Shown: positions 18,787 through 28,005 of the stretch, piece after piece
Layout of the letters: each line of letters begins with the position of its first letter
Numbering within the stretch: the first letter of the stretch is position 1
DNA from: Niameybacter massiliensis
GTDB lineage: Bacteria > Bacillota > Clostridia > Lachnospirales > Cellulosilyticaceae
Reading direction: 5' to 3'
DNA: 64,000 nt
Assembly: GCF_001282685.1 (NCBI RefSeq)
Contig: NZ_LN875035.1
Coordinates: 1,505,572 to 1,569,571, forward strand
Program-made: the position numbers and the translations under genes
Notes under the pieces: generated by a model
Told to the model about the DNA's origin: nothing
The model's input: only the letters and a program-made list of their open reading frames with translations
The model's database searches: none

Positions 18787-20055
18787 CTATTCCCCCTTTA
18801 CCTTTTCTGGATTTGCAATCTTACCACTAATAGCAGATGCAGCTGCTACTGCTGGGCTTGCTAAATAAATCTCAGATTCTACATGTCCCATACGTCCTAC
18901 AAAGTTACGATTGGTTGTAGCCACACATCTTTCACCTTTAGCTAATATCCCCATATGACCACCTAAGCATGGACCACAAGTTGGTGTACTCACTACACAA
19001 CCTGCTGTAACTAAATCTTCAATAATACCTTCTTTAATAGCTTGCAAGTAAATATTCTGTGTCCCCGGAATAATAATTGCACGTACACCGCGTGCCACTT
19101 TTTTCCCTTTCATAACCTCTCTTGCCATACGAAGGTCTTCCATACGCCCATTAGTGCATGACCCTATGACAACTTGATCAATAGCAATATTGCCTACTTC
19201 ATCTATTGTTTTTGTGTTCTCAGGTAAATGAGGAAAAGCTATAGTTGGTCTAATGTTACTAAGGTCAATTTCTATCACTTGATCATAGTGGGCATCTTCA
19301 TCCGCTTTATATACTGTATATGGTTTCTTAGATCTTTCTTTGATATAGTCAAGTGTGATTTCATCGACTTCAAAGATTCCATTTTTTGCTCCTGCTTCTA
19401 TAGCCATATTTGCCATAGCAAGTCTAGAGTCCATAGATAAGTATTTAAGCCCTTCCCCTACAAATTCCATAGATTTATACAGTGCTCCATCTACACCAAT
19501 CATTCCTATAATATGTAGAATAATATCTTTGCCTGATACAAACTTTGTAGGCTCACCTGATAACACAAACTTAATCGCTGATGGTACTTTAAACCATGCT
19601 TTACCTGTTGCCATACCTGCTGCCATATCTGTACTTCCAATCCCTGTTGAAAAAACGCCTAATGCACCATAAGTACATGTATGAGAATCTGCCCCAATAA
19701 CCACATCTCCTGCTACTACAAGCCCTTTTTCTGGAAGCAGTGCATGCTCAATCCCCATTTCTCCAACTTCAAAATAATTTTCTACGCCTTTAGCATAAGC
19801 GAATTGTCTTACACATTTGCATTGCTCTGCAGCTTTTATATCTTTATTGGGTGTAAAATGATCTGGTACAATAGCTACTTTTGCTTTATCAAAAACCTGT
19901 CCTATGCCTATTTTTTCAAACTCATTGATTGCTACAGGCGTTGTAATATCATTACCAAGAACGAGGTCAAGATCAGCCTCTATTAATTGTCCTGCTACTA
20001 CCTGGCTAAGTCCTGCATGTGCTGCTAAAATTTTTTGTGTCATGGTCATTCCCAT
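18787..20055 (-). CDS. leuC: 3-isopropylmalate dehydratase large subunit
   Basis: LeuC carries the catalytic [4Fe-4S] cluster. Ligands are visible in [12 protein letters not shown] and [13 protein letters not shown], and [13 protein letters not shown] is also conserved. The 422-residue size is the shorter homoaconitase-like subtype. Three in-frame ATGs occur at the N-terminus; the first (20055) has AAGGAGG seven bases upstream and is preferred. Confidence 0.95.
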   Translation of the reverse strand: MGMTMTQKILAAHAGLSQVVAGQLIEADLDLVLGNDITTPVAINEFEKIGIGQVFDKAKVAIVPDHFTPNKDIKAAEQCKCVRQFAYAKGVENYFEVGEMGIEHALLPEKGLVVAGDVVIGADSHTCTYGALGVFSTGIGSTDMAAGMATGKAWFKVPSAIKFVLSGEPTKFVSGKDIILHIIGMIGVDGALYKSMEFVGEGLKYLSMDSRLAMANMAIEAGAKNGIFEVDEITLDYIKERSKKPYTVYKADEDAHYDQVIEIDLSNIRPTIAFPHLPENTKTIDEVGNIAIDQVVIGSCTNGRMEDLRMAREVMKGKKVARGVRAIIIPGTQNIYLQAIKEGIIEDLVTAGCVVSTPTCGPCLGGHMGILAKGERCVATTNRNFVGRMGHVESEIYLASPAVAAASAISGKIANPEKVKGE

Positions 20056-20161
20056 ACGATTTCCTCCTTTTTAATAATTTCTGCCGATATAATCCCTTAC
20101 ACTATTCTTACTTCTCTATGTTTATTACAATGGATATATTTTCCACTATTCATAATGGTTT

Positions 20162-20197
20162 AAAGTGCAGGGCCTATCATAGTAGTCCCTGCACTTT
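20162..20197 (-). repeat. Intra-operon hairpin between leuA and leuC
   Basis: AAAGTGCAGGG and CCCTGCACTTT form a perfect 11-base stem. No U tract follows on the minus strand. It sits in the widest gap inside the operon (155 bases), much like the ilvE-ilvD hairpin. Confidence 0.6.
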
Positions 20198-20210
20198 GGA
20201 GTTTACCTCT

Positions 20211-21737
20211 TTATTTCATACTTTCTAAATCATAAAGCATACTATTAATGGCTGATATATAAGCTAAAATACTTGCTTCTACAATATCCATACTTACGCC
20301 ATGTCCATTATATGTTTTACTCTTACATTTGATTTTAAGAGTTACCTCACCCTGTGCATCCGCACCACCTGTTACTGAATTAATAACGAAGTCTTCTAAT
20401 GTAAACTTCTTACCTACCATCTTATCTATCGCTTTAAATGAGGCATCAATTGGTCCATCATATGAAGACATTACATCTTCTAAAATAGCACCCGTTTTAC
20501 AATATAAACGTACAGATGAGGTAGCTGTAATTGTATTTCCTGAATTTACAACGAAACGATCTAGGTTATAAGTTTGTGGAATAACAATAGTTTTACGACG
20601 CACTAAAGCTTCTACGTCTTTATTGGTTACAACTTTCTTCTTATCCGCTAAAACTTTGAACTGTTCAAAAGCTTTATTAAGTGCATCTTCTTCCAATGTA
20701 TATCCCATTGTTTTTATACGATCCACAAAAGCGTGACGTCCTGAATGCTTACCAAGTACCATCTTATTCTCTGTAAGCCCTATAGACTCTGGTGTCATAA
20801 TTTCGTAAGTTTCTTTATTAGCAAGTACACCATGTTGATGTATACCTGATTCATGTGCAAAAGCATTTTCTCCTACAATTGCTTTATTAGGTTGTACCTT
20901 TACACCTGTAATACTACTCAATAATTTACTTGTTCTATAAATTTCTTTTGTATTAATATTAGTACCTAAATTATAAAGATCTCTTCTAACACCAAGATTC
21001 ATAACAATTTCTTCTAATGCAGCATTTCCCGCACGCTCTCCAATACCATTAATAGTACATTCAATTTGAGTTGCACCTGCTTTAATCGCCGCTAGAGAGT
21101 TTGCTACCGCTAAGCCTAAGTCATTATGACAATGTACTGAAATATCCACTTTATCAATACTTGGGACATTTTCACGAATTCCCTTGATTAAAGTAAAAAA
21201 TTCCTCTGGACTTGTGTACCCTACTGTATCAGGAACATTAACAACGGTTGCTCCTGCTTGTATAACAGCCTCGATAATTTGATATAAAAATACTGGATTA
21301 CTTCTAGATGCATCTTCTGCAGAAAATTCTATATCTCCACAGTATTTTTTTGCATATTTCACCATCTCTACTGCTGTTTCAAGTACTTGTTCAGGCGTTT
21401 TTTGCAACTTATACTGCATATGAATATCAGAGGTTGCAATAAATGTATGTATTCTTGGATATGCTGCCTCTTTAACCGCTTCAGCAGCTGCATCAATATC
21501 TTTTGTGAGGGCTCTTGCAAGACTCGCTACTCTTGTATTTTTAACAGCCTTTGCAATTTGGTTTACAGATTGAAAATCACCAGGTGATGCAATAGCAAAA
21601 CCTGCTTCAATAATATCTACACCTAGGCGTTCTAGTTGCAAAGCCATCTCCAGTTTCTCGCTTAGGTTCATACTACACCCTGGTGATTGTTCGCCGTCTC
21701 TAAGTGTGGTGTCAAAAATTTTGATAGTGTTTGCCAT
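20211..21737 (-). CDS. leuA: 2-isopropylmalate synthase
   Basis: LeuA condenses acetyl-CoA with 2-oxoisovalerate, committing carbon to leucine. The 508-residue protein has the catalytic start FDTTLRDGEQSPGCSM, the metal-binding VHCHNDLGLAVANSL, and NGIGERAGNAALEE. A complete C-terminal LeuA dimer/allosteric domain (residues about 370-508) indicates feedback inhibition by leucine. Homocitrate synthase or citramalate synthase would be alternatives, but the operon context favours LeuA. AAGGAGG precedes the ATG. Confidence 0.94.
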   Translation of the reverse strand: MANTIKIFDTTLRDGEQSPGCSMNLSEKLEMALQLERLGVDIIEAGFAIASPGDFQSVNQIAKAVKNTRVASLARALTKDIDAAAEAVKEAAYPRIHTFIATSDIHMQYKLQKTPEQVLETAVEMVKYAKKYCGDIEFSAEDASRSNPVFLYQIIEAVIQAGATVVNVPDTVGYTSPEEFFTLIKGIRENVPSIDKVDISVHCHNDLGLAVANSLAAIKAGATQIECTINGIGERAGNAALEEIVMNLGVRRDLYNLGTNINTKEIYRTSKLLSSITGVKVQPNKAIVGENAFAHESGIHQHGVLANKETYEIMTPESIGLTENKMVLGKHSGRHAFVDRIKTMGYTLEEDALNKAFEQFKVLADKKKVVTNKDVEALVRRKTIVIPQTYNLDRFVVNSGNTITATSSVRLYCKTGAILEDVMSSYDGPIDASFKAIDKMVGKKFTLEDFVINSVTGGADAQGEVTLKIKCKSKTYNGHGVSMDIVEASILAYISAINSMLYDLESMK

Positions 21738-21793
21738 ATAAAAGCCCTCCTTTTTTCTTATTTTATTTATACTTCTATTTGTGGCTATAGTTT

Positions 21794-22807
<1,014 letters not shown>

Positions 22808-22848
22808 CTAATATATGTTTATTTTAATAAGGCTTCTTCTAGGAAGTC

Positions 22849-23343
22849 TTAGTTTTTCAATTCTTTTTCTCCACGTTGTAGTGCCGTTAAACCCGTACGT
22901 ATAACTTCCCTAATCCCATAAGGTTGAAGCATCTCTGTCAAAGCTTGAATCTTACTTTGATCTCCAGTTGCTTCTAATATAAGTACCTCTTTTGAGACAT
23001 CTACAATATGCGCTCTAAAAATATTAGCAATTTCTATAATTTCAGCTCGATTACTTTGATTCGCACATACCTTAATAAGTGCTAACTCACGATAAACAGC
23101 ATCTTGCTCTTTTAACTCTACAATTTTGATGACTTCTACTAATTTGTTAAGCTGCTTTTTAATTTGTTCTTGCATTTGCCTATCAGCTTTAGTAACAATA
23201 GTCATACGAGAGATTGAAGGATTTTCTGTTTCACCTACCGATAAACTATCAATATTATATCCTCGTCTACTAAATAGCCCTGATATGCGACTAAGTACCC
23301 CTGAATGGTTCTCAACAAGTATAGATATAACATGTTTTTCCAT
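22849..23343 (-). CDS. ilvN: Acetolactate synthase small (regulatory) subunit
   Basis: This 164-residue protein starts with an ACT domain (HVISILVENHSGVLSRISG, GYNIDSLSVGETE) that binds valine for feedback control. A C-terminal ALS_ss_C domain follows and ends with PYGIREVIRTGLTAL. I chose the ATG at 23343, which has AGGAGG seven bases upstream. An upstream in-frame start at 23379 would overlap ilvB and adds a non-homologous stretch. It is the only small subunit for two large subunits in the operon. Confidence 0.94.
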   Translation of the reverse strand: MEKHVISILVENHSGVLSRISGLFSRRGYNIDSLSVGETENPSISRMTIVTKADRQMQEQIKKQLNKLVEVIKIVELKEQDAVYRELALIKVCANQSNRAEIIEIANIFRAHIVDVSKEVLILEATGDQSKIQALTEMLQPYGIREVIRTGLTALQRGEKELKN

Positions 23344-23356
23344 TTCATCTCCTCCT

Positions 23357-24964
23357 CTACAGTGTGCTTTCTTTATCATTTACAATGAATTCAAAGAAAT
23401 AAGGTTCATTACTATTCACTGCTTCTTTTAAAGCCTCTTCTACCTGCTTTGGGTCAGAGATTGTTACAGCCTTAATCCCATAAGCTCTTACAATAGCTGC
23501 AAAATCTGGATTTTTTGGAAGTCCTACACCGTATTCTTTAAGCTCTGTTCTTCTTTGAATCTCTCTTACCATCCCAAGACCACTATTGTTAAACAAAATC
23601 ATAATAGGACTTACTTGCTCTTGTATAAGTGTACCCAGTTCAAAGAAACTCATTTGGAAACTACCATCTCCAAAAACACTTACTACTTTCTTATGTTTAT
23701 TGCCTATACAAGCTCCAATACATGCTGGCAAAGAATATCCCATAGTACCAAATCCACCAGAGCAAATCATTTGCCTATTCCCCTTCATTTCCATATTACG
23801 CATAGTCCAAAATTGATTCTGGCCTACATCTGCCGTAATAATGGCATCATCATCTAATAAATTAGATAATATCTTTATTACCTTTTTAGGGTTGATAAAA
23901 GTTTCATGATCTATTTCTTCTTTTAACTGCTTCCTATCTAAAATTGTCTTTGTCCAATTAATCGTATCTAGGGGTGTTACCATTTCATTCATTACGTTAA
24001 GTATTTCTTTTGCATCTCCTACAACAGGAATATTGGCAGCTGTAATTTTGCCTATTTCTGCTGGATCTACATCTATATGAATAATACTTGCATTATCATC
24101 CAAAATTCCTACATTTGCTACTGCACGATCTGCAATACGTGCCCCTACGAAAAGTATAGTATCTGCATTTTTAAGTGCCCAATTGGCATGGGCATATCCA
24201 TGACTTCCTATCATTCCAAGATTAAACCCTGAATTTGTATCTAATGCGCCCGTTCCCATTAATGTATGTACAACTGGTATATTTGACTTTCTTACCAATT
24301 CTCGTATCTCGTCTTTTGCATGAGCAAGGATGACACCACCTCCTACGCATATAAGTGGCTTCTTACTATGCTGCAAAAGCTTAATAGCTCTTTTTATCTG
24401 TCCTACATGGCCTTTTACTGTAGGTTTGTATCCTCTAATTTCTACCTTTTTAGGATAATTAAAGTCTATTTGATAATCTTGAAAATCCATTGGTATATCA
24501 ATAAGAACAGGACCGGGCCTTCCTGTTCTTGCTATATAAAACGCTTCCTTTACAATACGAGGGAAGTCTTTAGGATTTTGTAGCAGATAACTATGTTTAA
24601 TAAATGGTTCCGTACACCCTGTAATATCTACCTCTTGGAATACATCTCTACCAATAAGTGTTGACTTTACTTGACCTGTAAAGATAACCATTGGAATAGA
24701 ATCCATATAAGCTGTCGCAATACCTGTTACAAGGTTGGTTGCACCTGGACCTGATGTAGCCATGCAAACACCTACTTTACCAGTTGTCCTTGCATACCCA
24801 CTTGCCGAGTGAACCGCTGCTTGTTCTTGACGTACCAATACATGGTGTATACTGGAAGCTCGTAATGATTCATACAGAGATAAGACGGCTGCACCAGGAT
24901 ACCCGAATACGGTATCAACATTCTCTTCAACTAAACATCTTACTAATACATCTGATAATTTCAT
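23357..24964 (-). CDS. ilvB: Acetolactate synthase large subunit
   Basis: The 535-residue ThDP enzyme has VRQEQAAVHSASGYART at the catalytic glutamate and FGDGSFQMSFFELGTL at the ThDP site. It is the first gene of the operon, and ilvN follows 13 bases later, so it is the copy that forms the classic valine-regulated IlvBN complex. AGGAGG lies eight bases before the ATG. The leader upstream contains an attenuator and a CodY-like box. It is clearly diverged from ilvB2 at the operon end (for instance FGDGSFQMSFF against AGDGSFRMNCN). Confidence 0.94.
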   Translation of the reverse strand: MKLSDVLVRCLVEENVDTVFGYPGAAVLSLYESLRASSIHHVLVRQEQAAVHSASGYARTTGKVGVCMATSGPGATNLVTGIATAYMDSIPMVIFTGQVKSTLIGRDVFQEVDITGCTEPFIKHSYLLQNPKDFPRIVKEAFYIARTGRPGPVLIDIPMDFQDYQIDFNYPKKVEIRGYKPTVKGHVGQIKRAIKLLQHSKKPLICVGGGVILAHAKDEIRELVRKSNIPVVHTLMGTGALDTNSGFNLGMIGSHGYAHANWALKNADTILFVGARIADRAVANVGILDDNASIIHIDVDPAEIGKITAANIPVVGDAKEILNVMNEMVTPLDTINWTKTILDRKQLKEEIDHETFINPKKVIKILSNLLDDDAIITADVGQNQFWTMRNMEMKGNRQMICSGGFGTMGYSLPACIGACIGNKHKKVVSVFGDGSFQMSFFELGTLIQEQVSPIMILFNNSGLGMVREIQRRTELKEYGVGLPKNPDFAAIVRAYGIKAVTISDPKQVEEALKEAVNSNEPYFFEFIVNDKESTL

Positions 24965-24995
24965 TTTCGAACCTCCTCATTTTGAAATAATAAAC

Positions 24996-25023
24996 AAAAA
25001 TCTCATCCTACAAAGGACGAGAT
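24996..25023 (-). terminator. Attenuator hairpin in the ilv-leu leader
   Basis: On the minus strand ATCTCGTCC pairs with GGATGAGAT (one G-U) around a six-base loop, and five T follow. It lies between the promoter and ilvB, 32 bases before the ATG, so it must be conditional. Just upstream AGATAAA can pair with TTTATCT, which overlaps the first four bases of the terminator stem. The two folds exclude each other. No T-box motif is present. Confidence 0.75.
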
Positions 25024-25039
25024 AAAAGTCTTTGGTTGC

Positions 25040-25054
25040 ATTTATCTGACAATT
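25040..25054. promoter_or_regulatory. CodY-like box in the ilv-leu leader
   Basis: Read on the minus strand, the 15 bases AATTGTCAGATAAAT match the CodY consensus AATTTTCWGAAAATT at 12 of 15 positions. The site begins a few bases downstream of the predicted transcription start. CodY represses ilv-leu operons in low-GC Gram-positive bacteria when branched-chain amino acids and GTP are plentiful. In AT-rich DNA such a match has limited weight; position and operon raise it. Confidence 0.5.
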
Positions 25055-25065
25055 TAATTATAAGT

Positions 25066-25094
25066 ATTGTATCAATTGTCTTTAATAGTGTCAA
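25066..25094 (-). promoter_or_regulatory. Promoter of the ilv-leu operon
   Basis: On the minus strand a perfect TTGACA (25089-25094) and TACAAT (25066-25071) are exactly 17 bases apart. This predicts a leader of about 95 bases before ilvB. Confidence 0.9.
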
Positions 25095-25372
25095 TATTTT
25101 ACTTGTATATAATTTTTATTTTTGCTTATTTTAGTTAGATATTACAAAGCTCAATCTATTGAGTATATTTTTTTATCGATTTAATTAATTTACATAATTA
25201 ATTTCCAAAATATTTATATTTTATTTGTAATATGACTTAGATTAGCACTATTAATTTCATATTCATGTCTATTCTTCTGATTTTTTCTTTATTCTTTCCT
25301 ATTTAATGTACTACCACTCCCCCTATTCCTTTCTTTTCTCACTAACAACTTTACATAATTCAAAAAATAATT
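25095..25372. other. AT-rich intergenic stretch without recognised content
   Basis: This stretch separates the ilv-leu promoter from the terminator of the TPR gene. It is AT-rich, has no open frame with a ribosome binding site, and no convincing hairpin. A weak CodY-like match at 25200-25214 is discussed under rejected items. Confidence 0.5.
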
Positions 25373-25420
25373 AAAAAAAAGAAGCGTAGCGAGGAATTTT
25401 TCCATTCCAAACTACGCTTC
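25373..25420 (-). terminator. Terminator of the TPR-protein gene
   Basis: GAAGCGTAG and CTACGCTTC arms with an inner GGAAT/ATTCC stem are followed by eight T on the minus strand, 11 bases after the stop codon. Confidence 0.9.
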
Positions 25421-25430
25421 ATATTAATTA

Positions 25431-26432
25431 CTATTTTTGTGTAATACGTTTATAAATTTGTGCTACTACTGGATTTTCTTTTTCTTTTTTATACGCATCT
25501 GTAATTGCCTCTTCTGCTTTTGCTTGATTCCCTTGTATAAAATACACATAGGCACGCTCTGCTGCTACATGATAATCTTTTGGTCTACGTTCTAAGTAGT
25601 AATCAAGATAAGGAAGTGCTTCCTCATAATTTTGTTTTAACCCATTTATAAGCCCCATACAATAATGTGCTAAATCATTACTTTCATCTAGTGCAATTAC
25701 CTTTTTATACAGTTCTAAAGCTTCATCATACATTTTGAGACTTAGTAAAATACTTGCTTTACATTCATATCCCAAAGTTTCTTCTGGTTCTTCTTGGATA
25801 GCCTTATTAAAACAGCGAATCGCTTTTGCATAAGCATCTTTTGCTAAAAATTCATCTGCCTTATGGAAGTAGCGTTCATAGTCCATATTAATAGAAAGAA
25901 CACCATTTAACTCTTTTTCTGTAAGTACTAAATTCATATGATCTCCAGCATAATTATGAATATAGCTTAAAAGCTCTGCACGTTTAGCTTCATCCATATG
26001 ATATGCAATTGGTGCTTCTAATCCTTCTACTACATAACTTCTTTCTTCTACTGGCAATAAGAGTACCCCTTGATTTGGTGCGACTATACTATATGTTCTT
26101 TCAAAACGTTCACTATCTAATGTAAGTTGTGTAAGAGCATGTCCATGTACTGTAGCATCTTTATACCATCCAATAACACATGTCTCCCCATTACGATTTG
26201 GAGCTAACCATACAACAAGTACATTTTGTACTTTGTCATCTACAACTTCAATATTATCTTTATTTATTCCTTGAATTTTTTCTAATTGAATCGTTTCAAG
26301 TCCTTCCCCATAACCATAGTAATACCCATTTACATTCTGAAAATTATAACCACAAAGAGGAACCGCTTTCTCTTCATCCCCTTCTCCTACATAATACTTC
26401 ATCCAGTCTGTTGTCACGAATAATATCTTCAT
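25431..26432 (-). CDS. TPR-repeat protein with an N-terminal domain of unknown function
   Basis: The 333-residue protein is soluble, without signal or membrane segment. Residues about 185-330 form four tetratricopeptide repeats (YAKAIRCFNKAIQEEPEE, YDEALELYKKVIALDES, YEEALPYLDYYLERRPKD, and one more). Residues 1-150 are a beta-rich module containing VLVVWLAPNRNGETCVIGWYKDATVHG-type sequence at about 70-95. I recall a similar GWYKNATV motif in uncharacterised N-terminal modules of nuclease-related and TPR proteins, but cannot verify it. TPR proteins act as protein-protein scaffolds; no partner is evident. The gene stands alone with its own terminator. Confidence 0.75.
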   Translation of the reverse strand: MKILFVTTDWMKYYVGEGDEEKAVPLCGYNFQNVNGYYYGYGEGLETIQLEKIQGINKDNIEVVDDKVQNVLVVWLAPNRNGETCVIGWYKDATVHGHALTQLTLDSERFERTYSIVAPNQGVLLLPVEERSYVVEGLEAPIAYHMDEAKRAELLSYIHNYAGDHMNLVLTEKELNGVLSINMDYERYFHKADEFLAKDAYAKAIRCFNKAIQEEPEETLGYECKASILLSLKMYDEALELYKKVIALDESNDLAHYCMGLINGLKQNYEEALPYLDYYLERRPKDYHVAAERAYVYFIQGNQAKAEEAITDAYKKEKENPVVAQIYKRITQK

Positions 26433-26510
26433 TGTCTAATCTCCTATTAAAATCTTAAATCTCATAACAATAGCTTATCATATTCTAAAAAAAATGTCTA
26501 AATAAATACA

Positions 26511-26541
26511 AAAGAGGAGCGTTCATATCCCTCTCCTCTTT
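26511..26541 (-). terminator. Terminator of the DUF4870 gene
   Basis: AAAGAGGAG and CTCCTCTTT arms lie 16 bases after the stop codon, with an A/T-rich flank. Confidence 0.7.
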
Positions 26542-26556
26542 AACACTTTATCTTCT

Positions 26557-26895
26557 TTATTTAATAATCTCAAACTGACCTATTATAGGTAGTTCTTTTG
26601 CCTGGCCTTGAAGTGCATTCACTAAGCCCATTATAAATCCTGCTAAAACCAGTACCCAGGCTGAAAATGAGAAAATCCCCCCAATAAATGGGATAATACT
26701 AAGTATACCGCTTGCAATAGATACAATAATAGATGCGATAAAAAATACTAGGCCTTGATTAGCATGGAACTTTGCATATTCAGATTCTTTTGCAGCTAAT
26801 AGGGGTACTATGAATAAAATCCCCACATATGATAGTGCAGCCATCCCCTTATTACTCTCTATATCTTGTGGATCAAAAACCTTTTGTGTTGACAT
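26557..26895 (-). CDS. DUF4870 / Tic20-like small membrane protein
   Basis: The 112-residue protein has three to four hydrophobic segments. Its opening SNKGMAALSYVGILFIVPLLAAKESEY-type sequence continues into KFHANQGLVFFI, the typical DUF4870 or Tic20-like pattern in which a charged loop and the motif FHANQG follow the first helix. The function of these proteins in bacteria is unknown. A GGGGAG site precedes the ATG. It is monocistronic. Confidence 0.85.
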   Translation of the reverse strand: MSTQKVFDPQDIESNKGMAALSYVGILFIVPLLAAKESEYAKFHANQGLVFFIASIIVSIASGILSIIPFIGGIFSFSAWVLVLAGFIMGLVNALQGQAKELPIIGQFEIIK

Positions 26896-26987
26896 CTTAA
26901 TCTCCCCTTCATCCTATATTCTTTCCTATTATAGGATAACTTTTCTGATAAATCAAATATTTATTCACCCCTTCAAACTTAATTATA

Positions 26988-27031
26988 AAAAAAATGGCTG
27001 TTGTAAAGTGATTAATCACTTTACAACAGCC
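26988..27031 (-). terminator. Terminator of the 35-aa Lys-rich gene
   Basis: A 36-base perfect palindrome (arms 26996-27013 and 27014-27031) is followed on the minus strand by eight T. It starts five bases after the stop codon of the 35-residue gene. Confidence 0.9.
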
Positions 27032-27035
27032 TATA

Positions 27036-27143
27036 TTATTTCTTCTTAGGTTGAATTTCTTCAGCTACTTCTAAGTTAGTATTTTTATTTGCTTTTTTAG
27101 CCTTTGTACTTACTTTATCTTTGTTATTTTTGTTTTTAGCCAT
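27036..27143 (-). CDS. Small lysine-rich hypothetical protein (35 aa)
   Basis: The frame encodes 35 residues starting MAKNKNNKDKVSTKAKK and ending EEIQPKKK. AAAGGAG lies seven bases before the ATG and a very strong terminator follows the stop, so it looks like a real, independently terminated gene. It is highly basic (13 Lys) with a short acidic patch, and likely disordered. No function is recognisable. Similar short Lys/Asn-rich proteins occur in clostridia; ribosome or nucleic acid binding is a guess. Confidence 0.6.
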   Translation of the reverse strand: MAKNKNNKDKVSTKAKKANKNTNLEVAEEIQPKKK

Positions 27144-27212
27144 CTTTAAAACTCCTTTAACATAGATTTAAACATTATCATTATTTCCAATGTAAAGGAA
27201 TTTTATACATGA

Positions 27213-27902
27213 TTAATTTCTTTTCCCCATCATTCTTACAAGATAAATAAATATGTTAATAAAATCCAAGTATAATTCAAGAGCAAAATATATCGCAACC
27301 TTCTCCATCATTTCTGATTGTTGTTCTACTGCTCCAAATGTATTTTTCATCTTTTGAGTATCATAAATAGTAAGTCCTAAAAATACAATCACACCAAATA
27401 GACCTATTAATAAATCATATCCAGATAAATTAATAAAAAATCCCACTACACCTATTCCTAAAAGAATAAACAAGCCCATAAAGCATAAATTTCCTATAGA
27501 AGAGAAATCTTTCTCCGTAGTAAATCCAATAATTGATAAACAGGCAAATAATATAGCTGCAAAAGCAAATGCTATAAAAACAGATGTGATATCAAACATA
27601 AAAAAGATTACTGAAAAAGTTATTCCTGTTAAGATTGAATATCCTATAAATACCATACGTGCAGTTGATGTTTGCATCTTATAAATTCTACTACTTAAGA
27701 AAATTACAAGCGCAATTTTTGCTATAATCATTGCAAAAGGTAACCATGAAAAACTATAAACCACCCATATTAAATCTGTTGCAATCATTACATATGATGT
27801 CAGCGCTGTACATAGTAGCCCTACAAACATCCATAAATATGCTTTATTAATATAATTGTAACTTGATGATCGTCTTATTGATGAATACTGGTTATTTTCC
27901 AT
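27213..27902 (-). CDS. Bax inhibitor-1/YccA family membrane protein
   Basis: The 229-residue protein has seven hydrophobic segments starting at residue 23 (NKAYLWMFVGLLCTALTSY). It carries the BI-1 signature in the last half, GLTIYDTQKMKNTFG, and a charged helix near the end (LELYLDFINIFIYLVRMMG). The family forms pH-sensitive calcium leak channels in characterised bacterial examples. GGAGGAGAGG precedes the ATG. No operon partners are seen. Confidence 0.92.
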   Translation of the reverse strand: MENNQYSSIRRSSSYNYINKAYLWMFVGLLCTALTSYVMIATDLIWVVYSFSWLPFAMIIAKIALVIFLSSRIYKMQTSTARMVFIGYSILTGITFSVIFFMFDITSVFIAFAFAAILFACLSIIGFTTEKDFSSIGNLCFMGLFILLGIGVVGFFINLSGYDLLIGLFGVIVFLGLTIYDTQKMKNTFGAVEQQSEMMEKVAIYFALELYLDFINIFIYLVRMMGKRN

Positions 27903-28005
27903 TATTAATCCTCTCCTCCATAAGCTATTATAATCATTGATTTTAATCCTTCTCTAAGGTTTATCCATTACTCTTGATAATTATACAAAAATAGTCTTAA
28001 ATTTA

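Noticed and set aside
25003-25041. A 12-residue leader peptide in the ilv-leu leader
   Set aside because: It has one Ile and one Val codon only, no ribosome binding site, and its stop lies in the terminator stem. Classic leader-peptide attenuation would need a run of regulatory codons.
24965-25060. T-box riboswitch upstream of ilvB
   Set aside because: The leader is under 100 bases and lacks the AGGGTGGNACCGCG-type antiterminator bulge and a specifier loop.
25200-25214. Second CodY-like box (AATTTCCAAAATATT on the plus strand)
   Set aside because: Three mismatches in very AT-rich DNA more than 100 bases upstream of the promoter; chance is a sufficient explanation.
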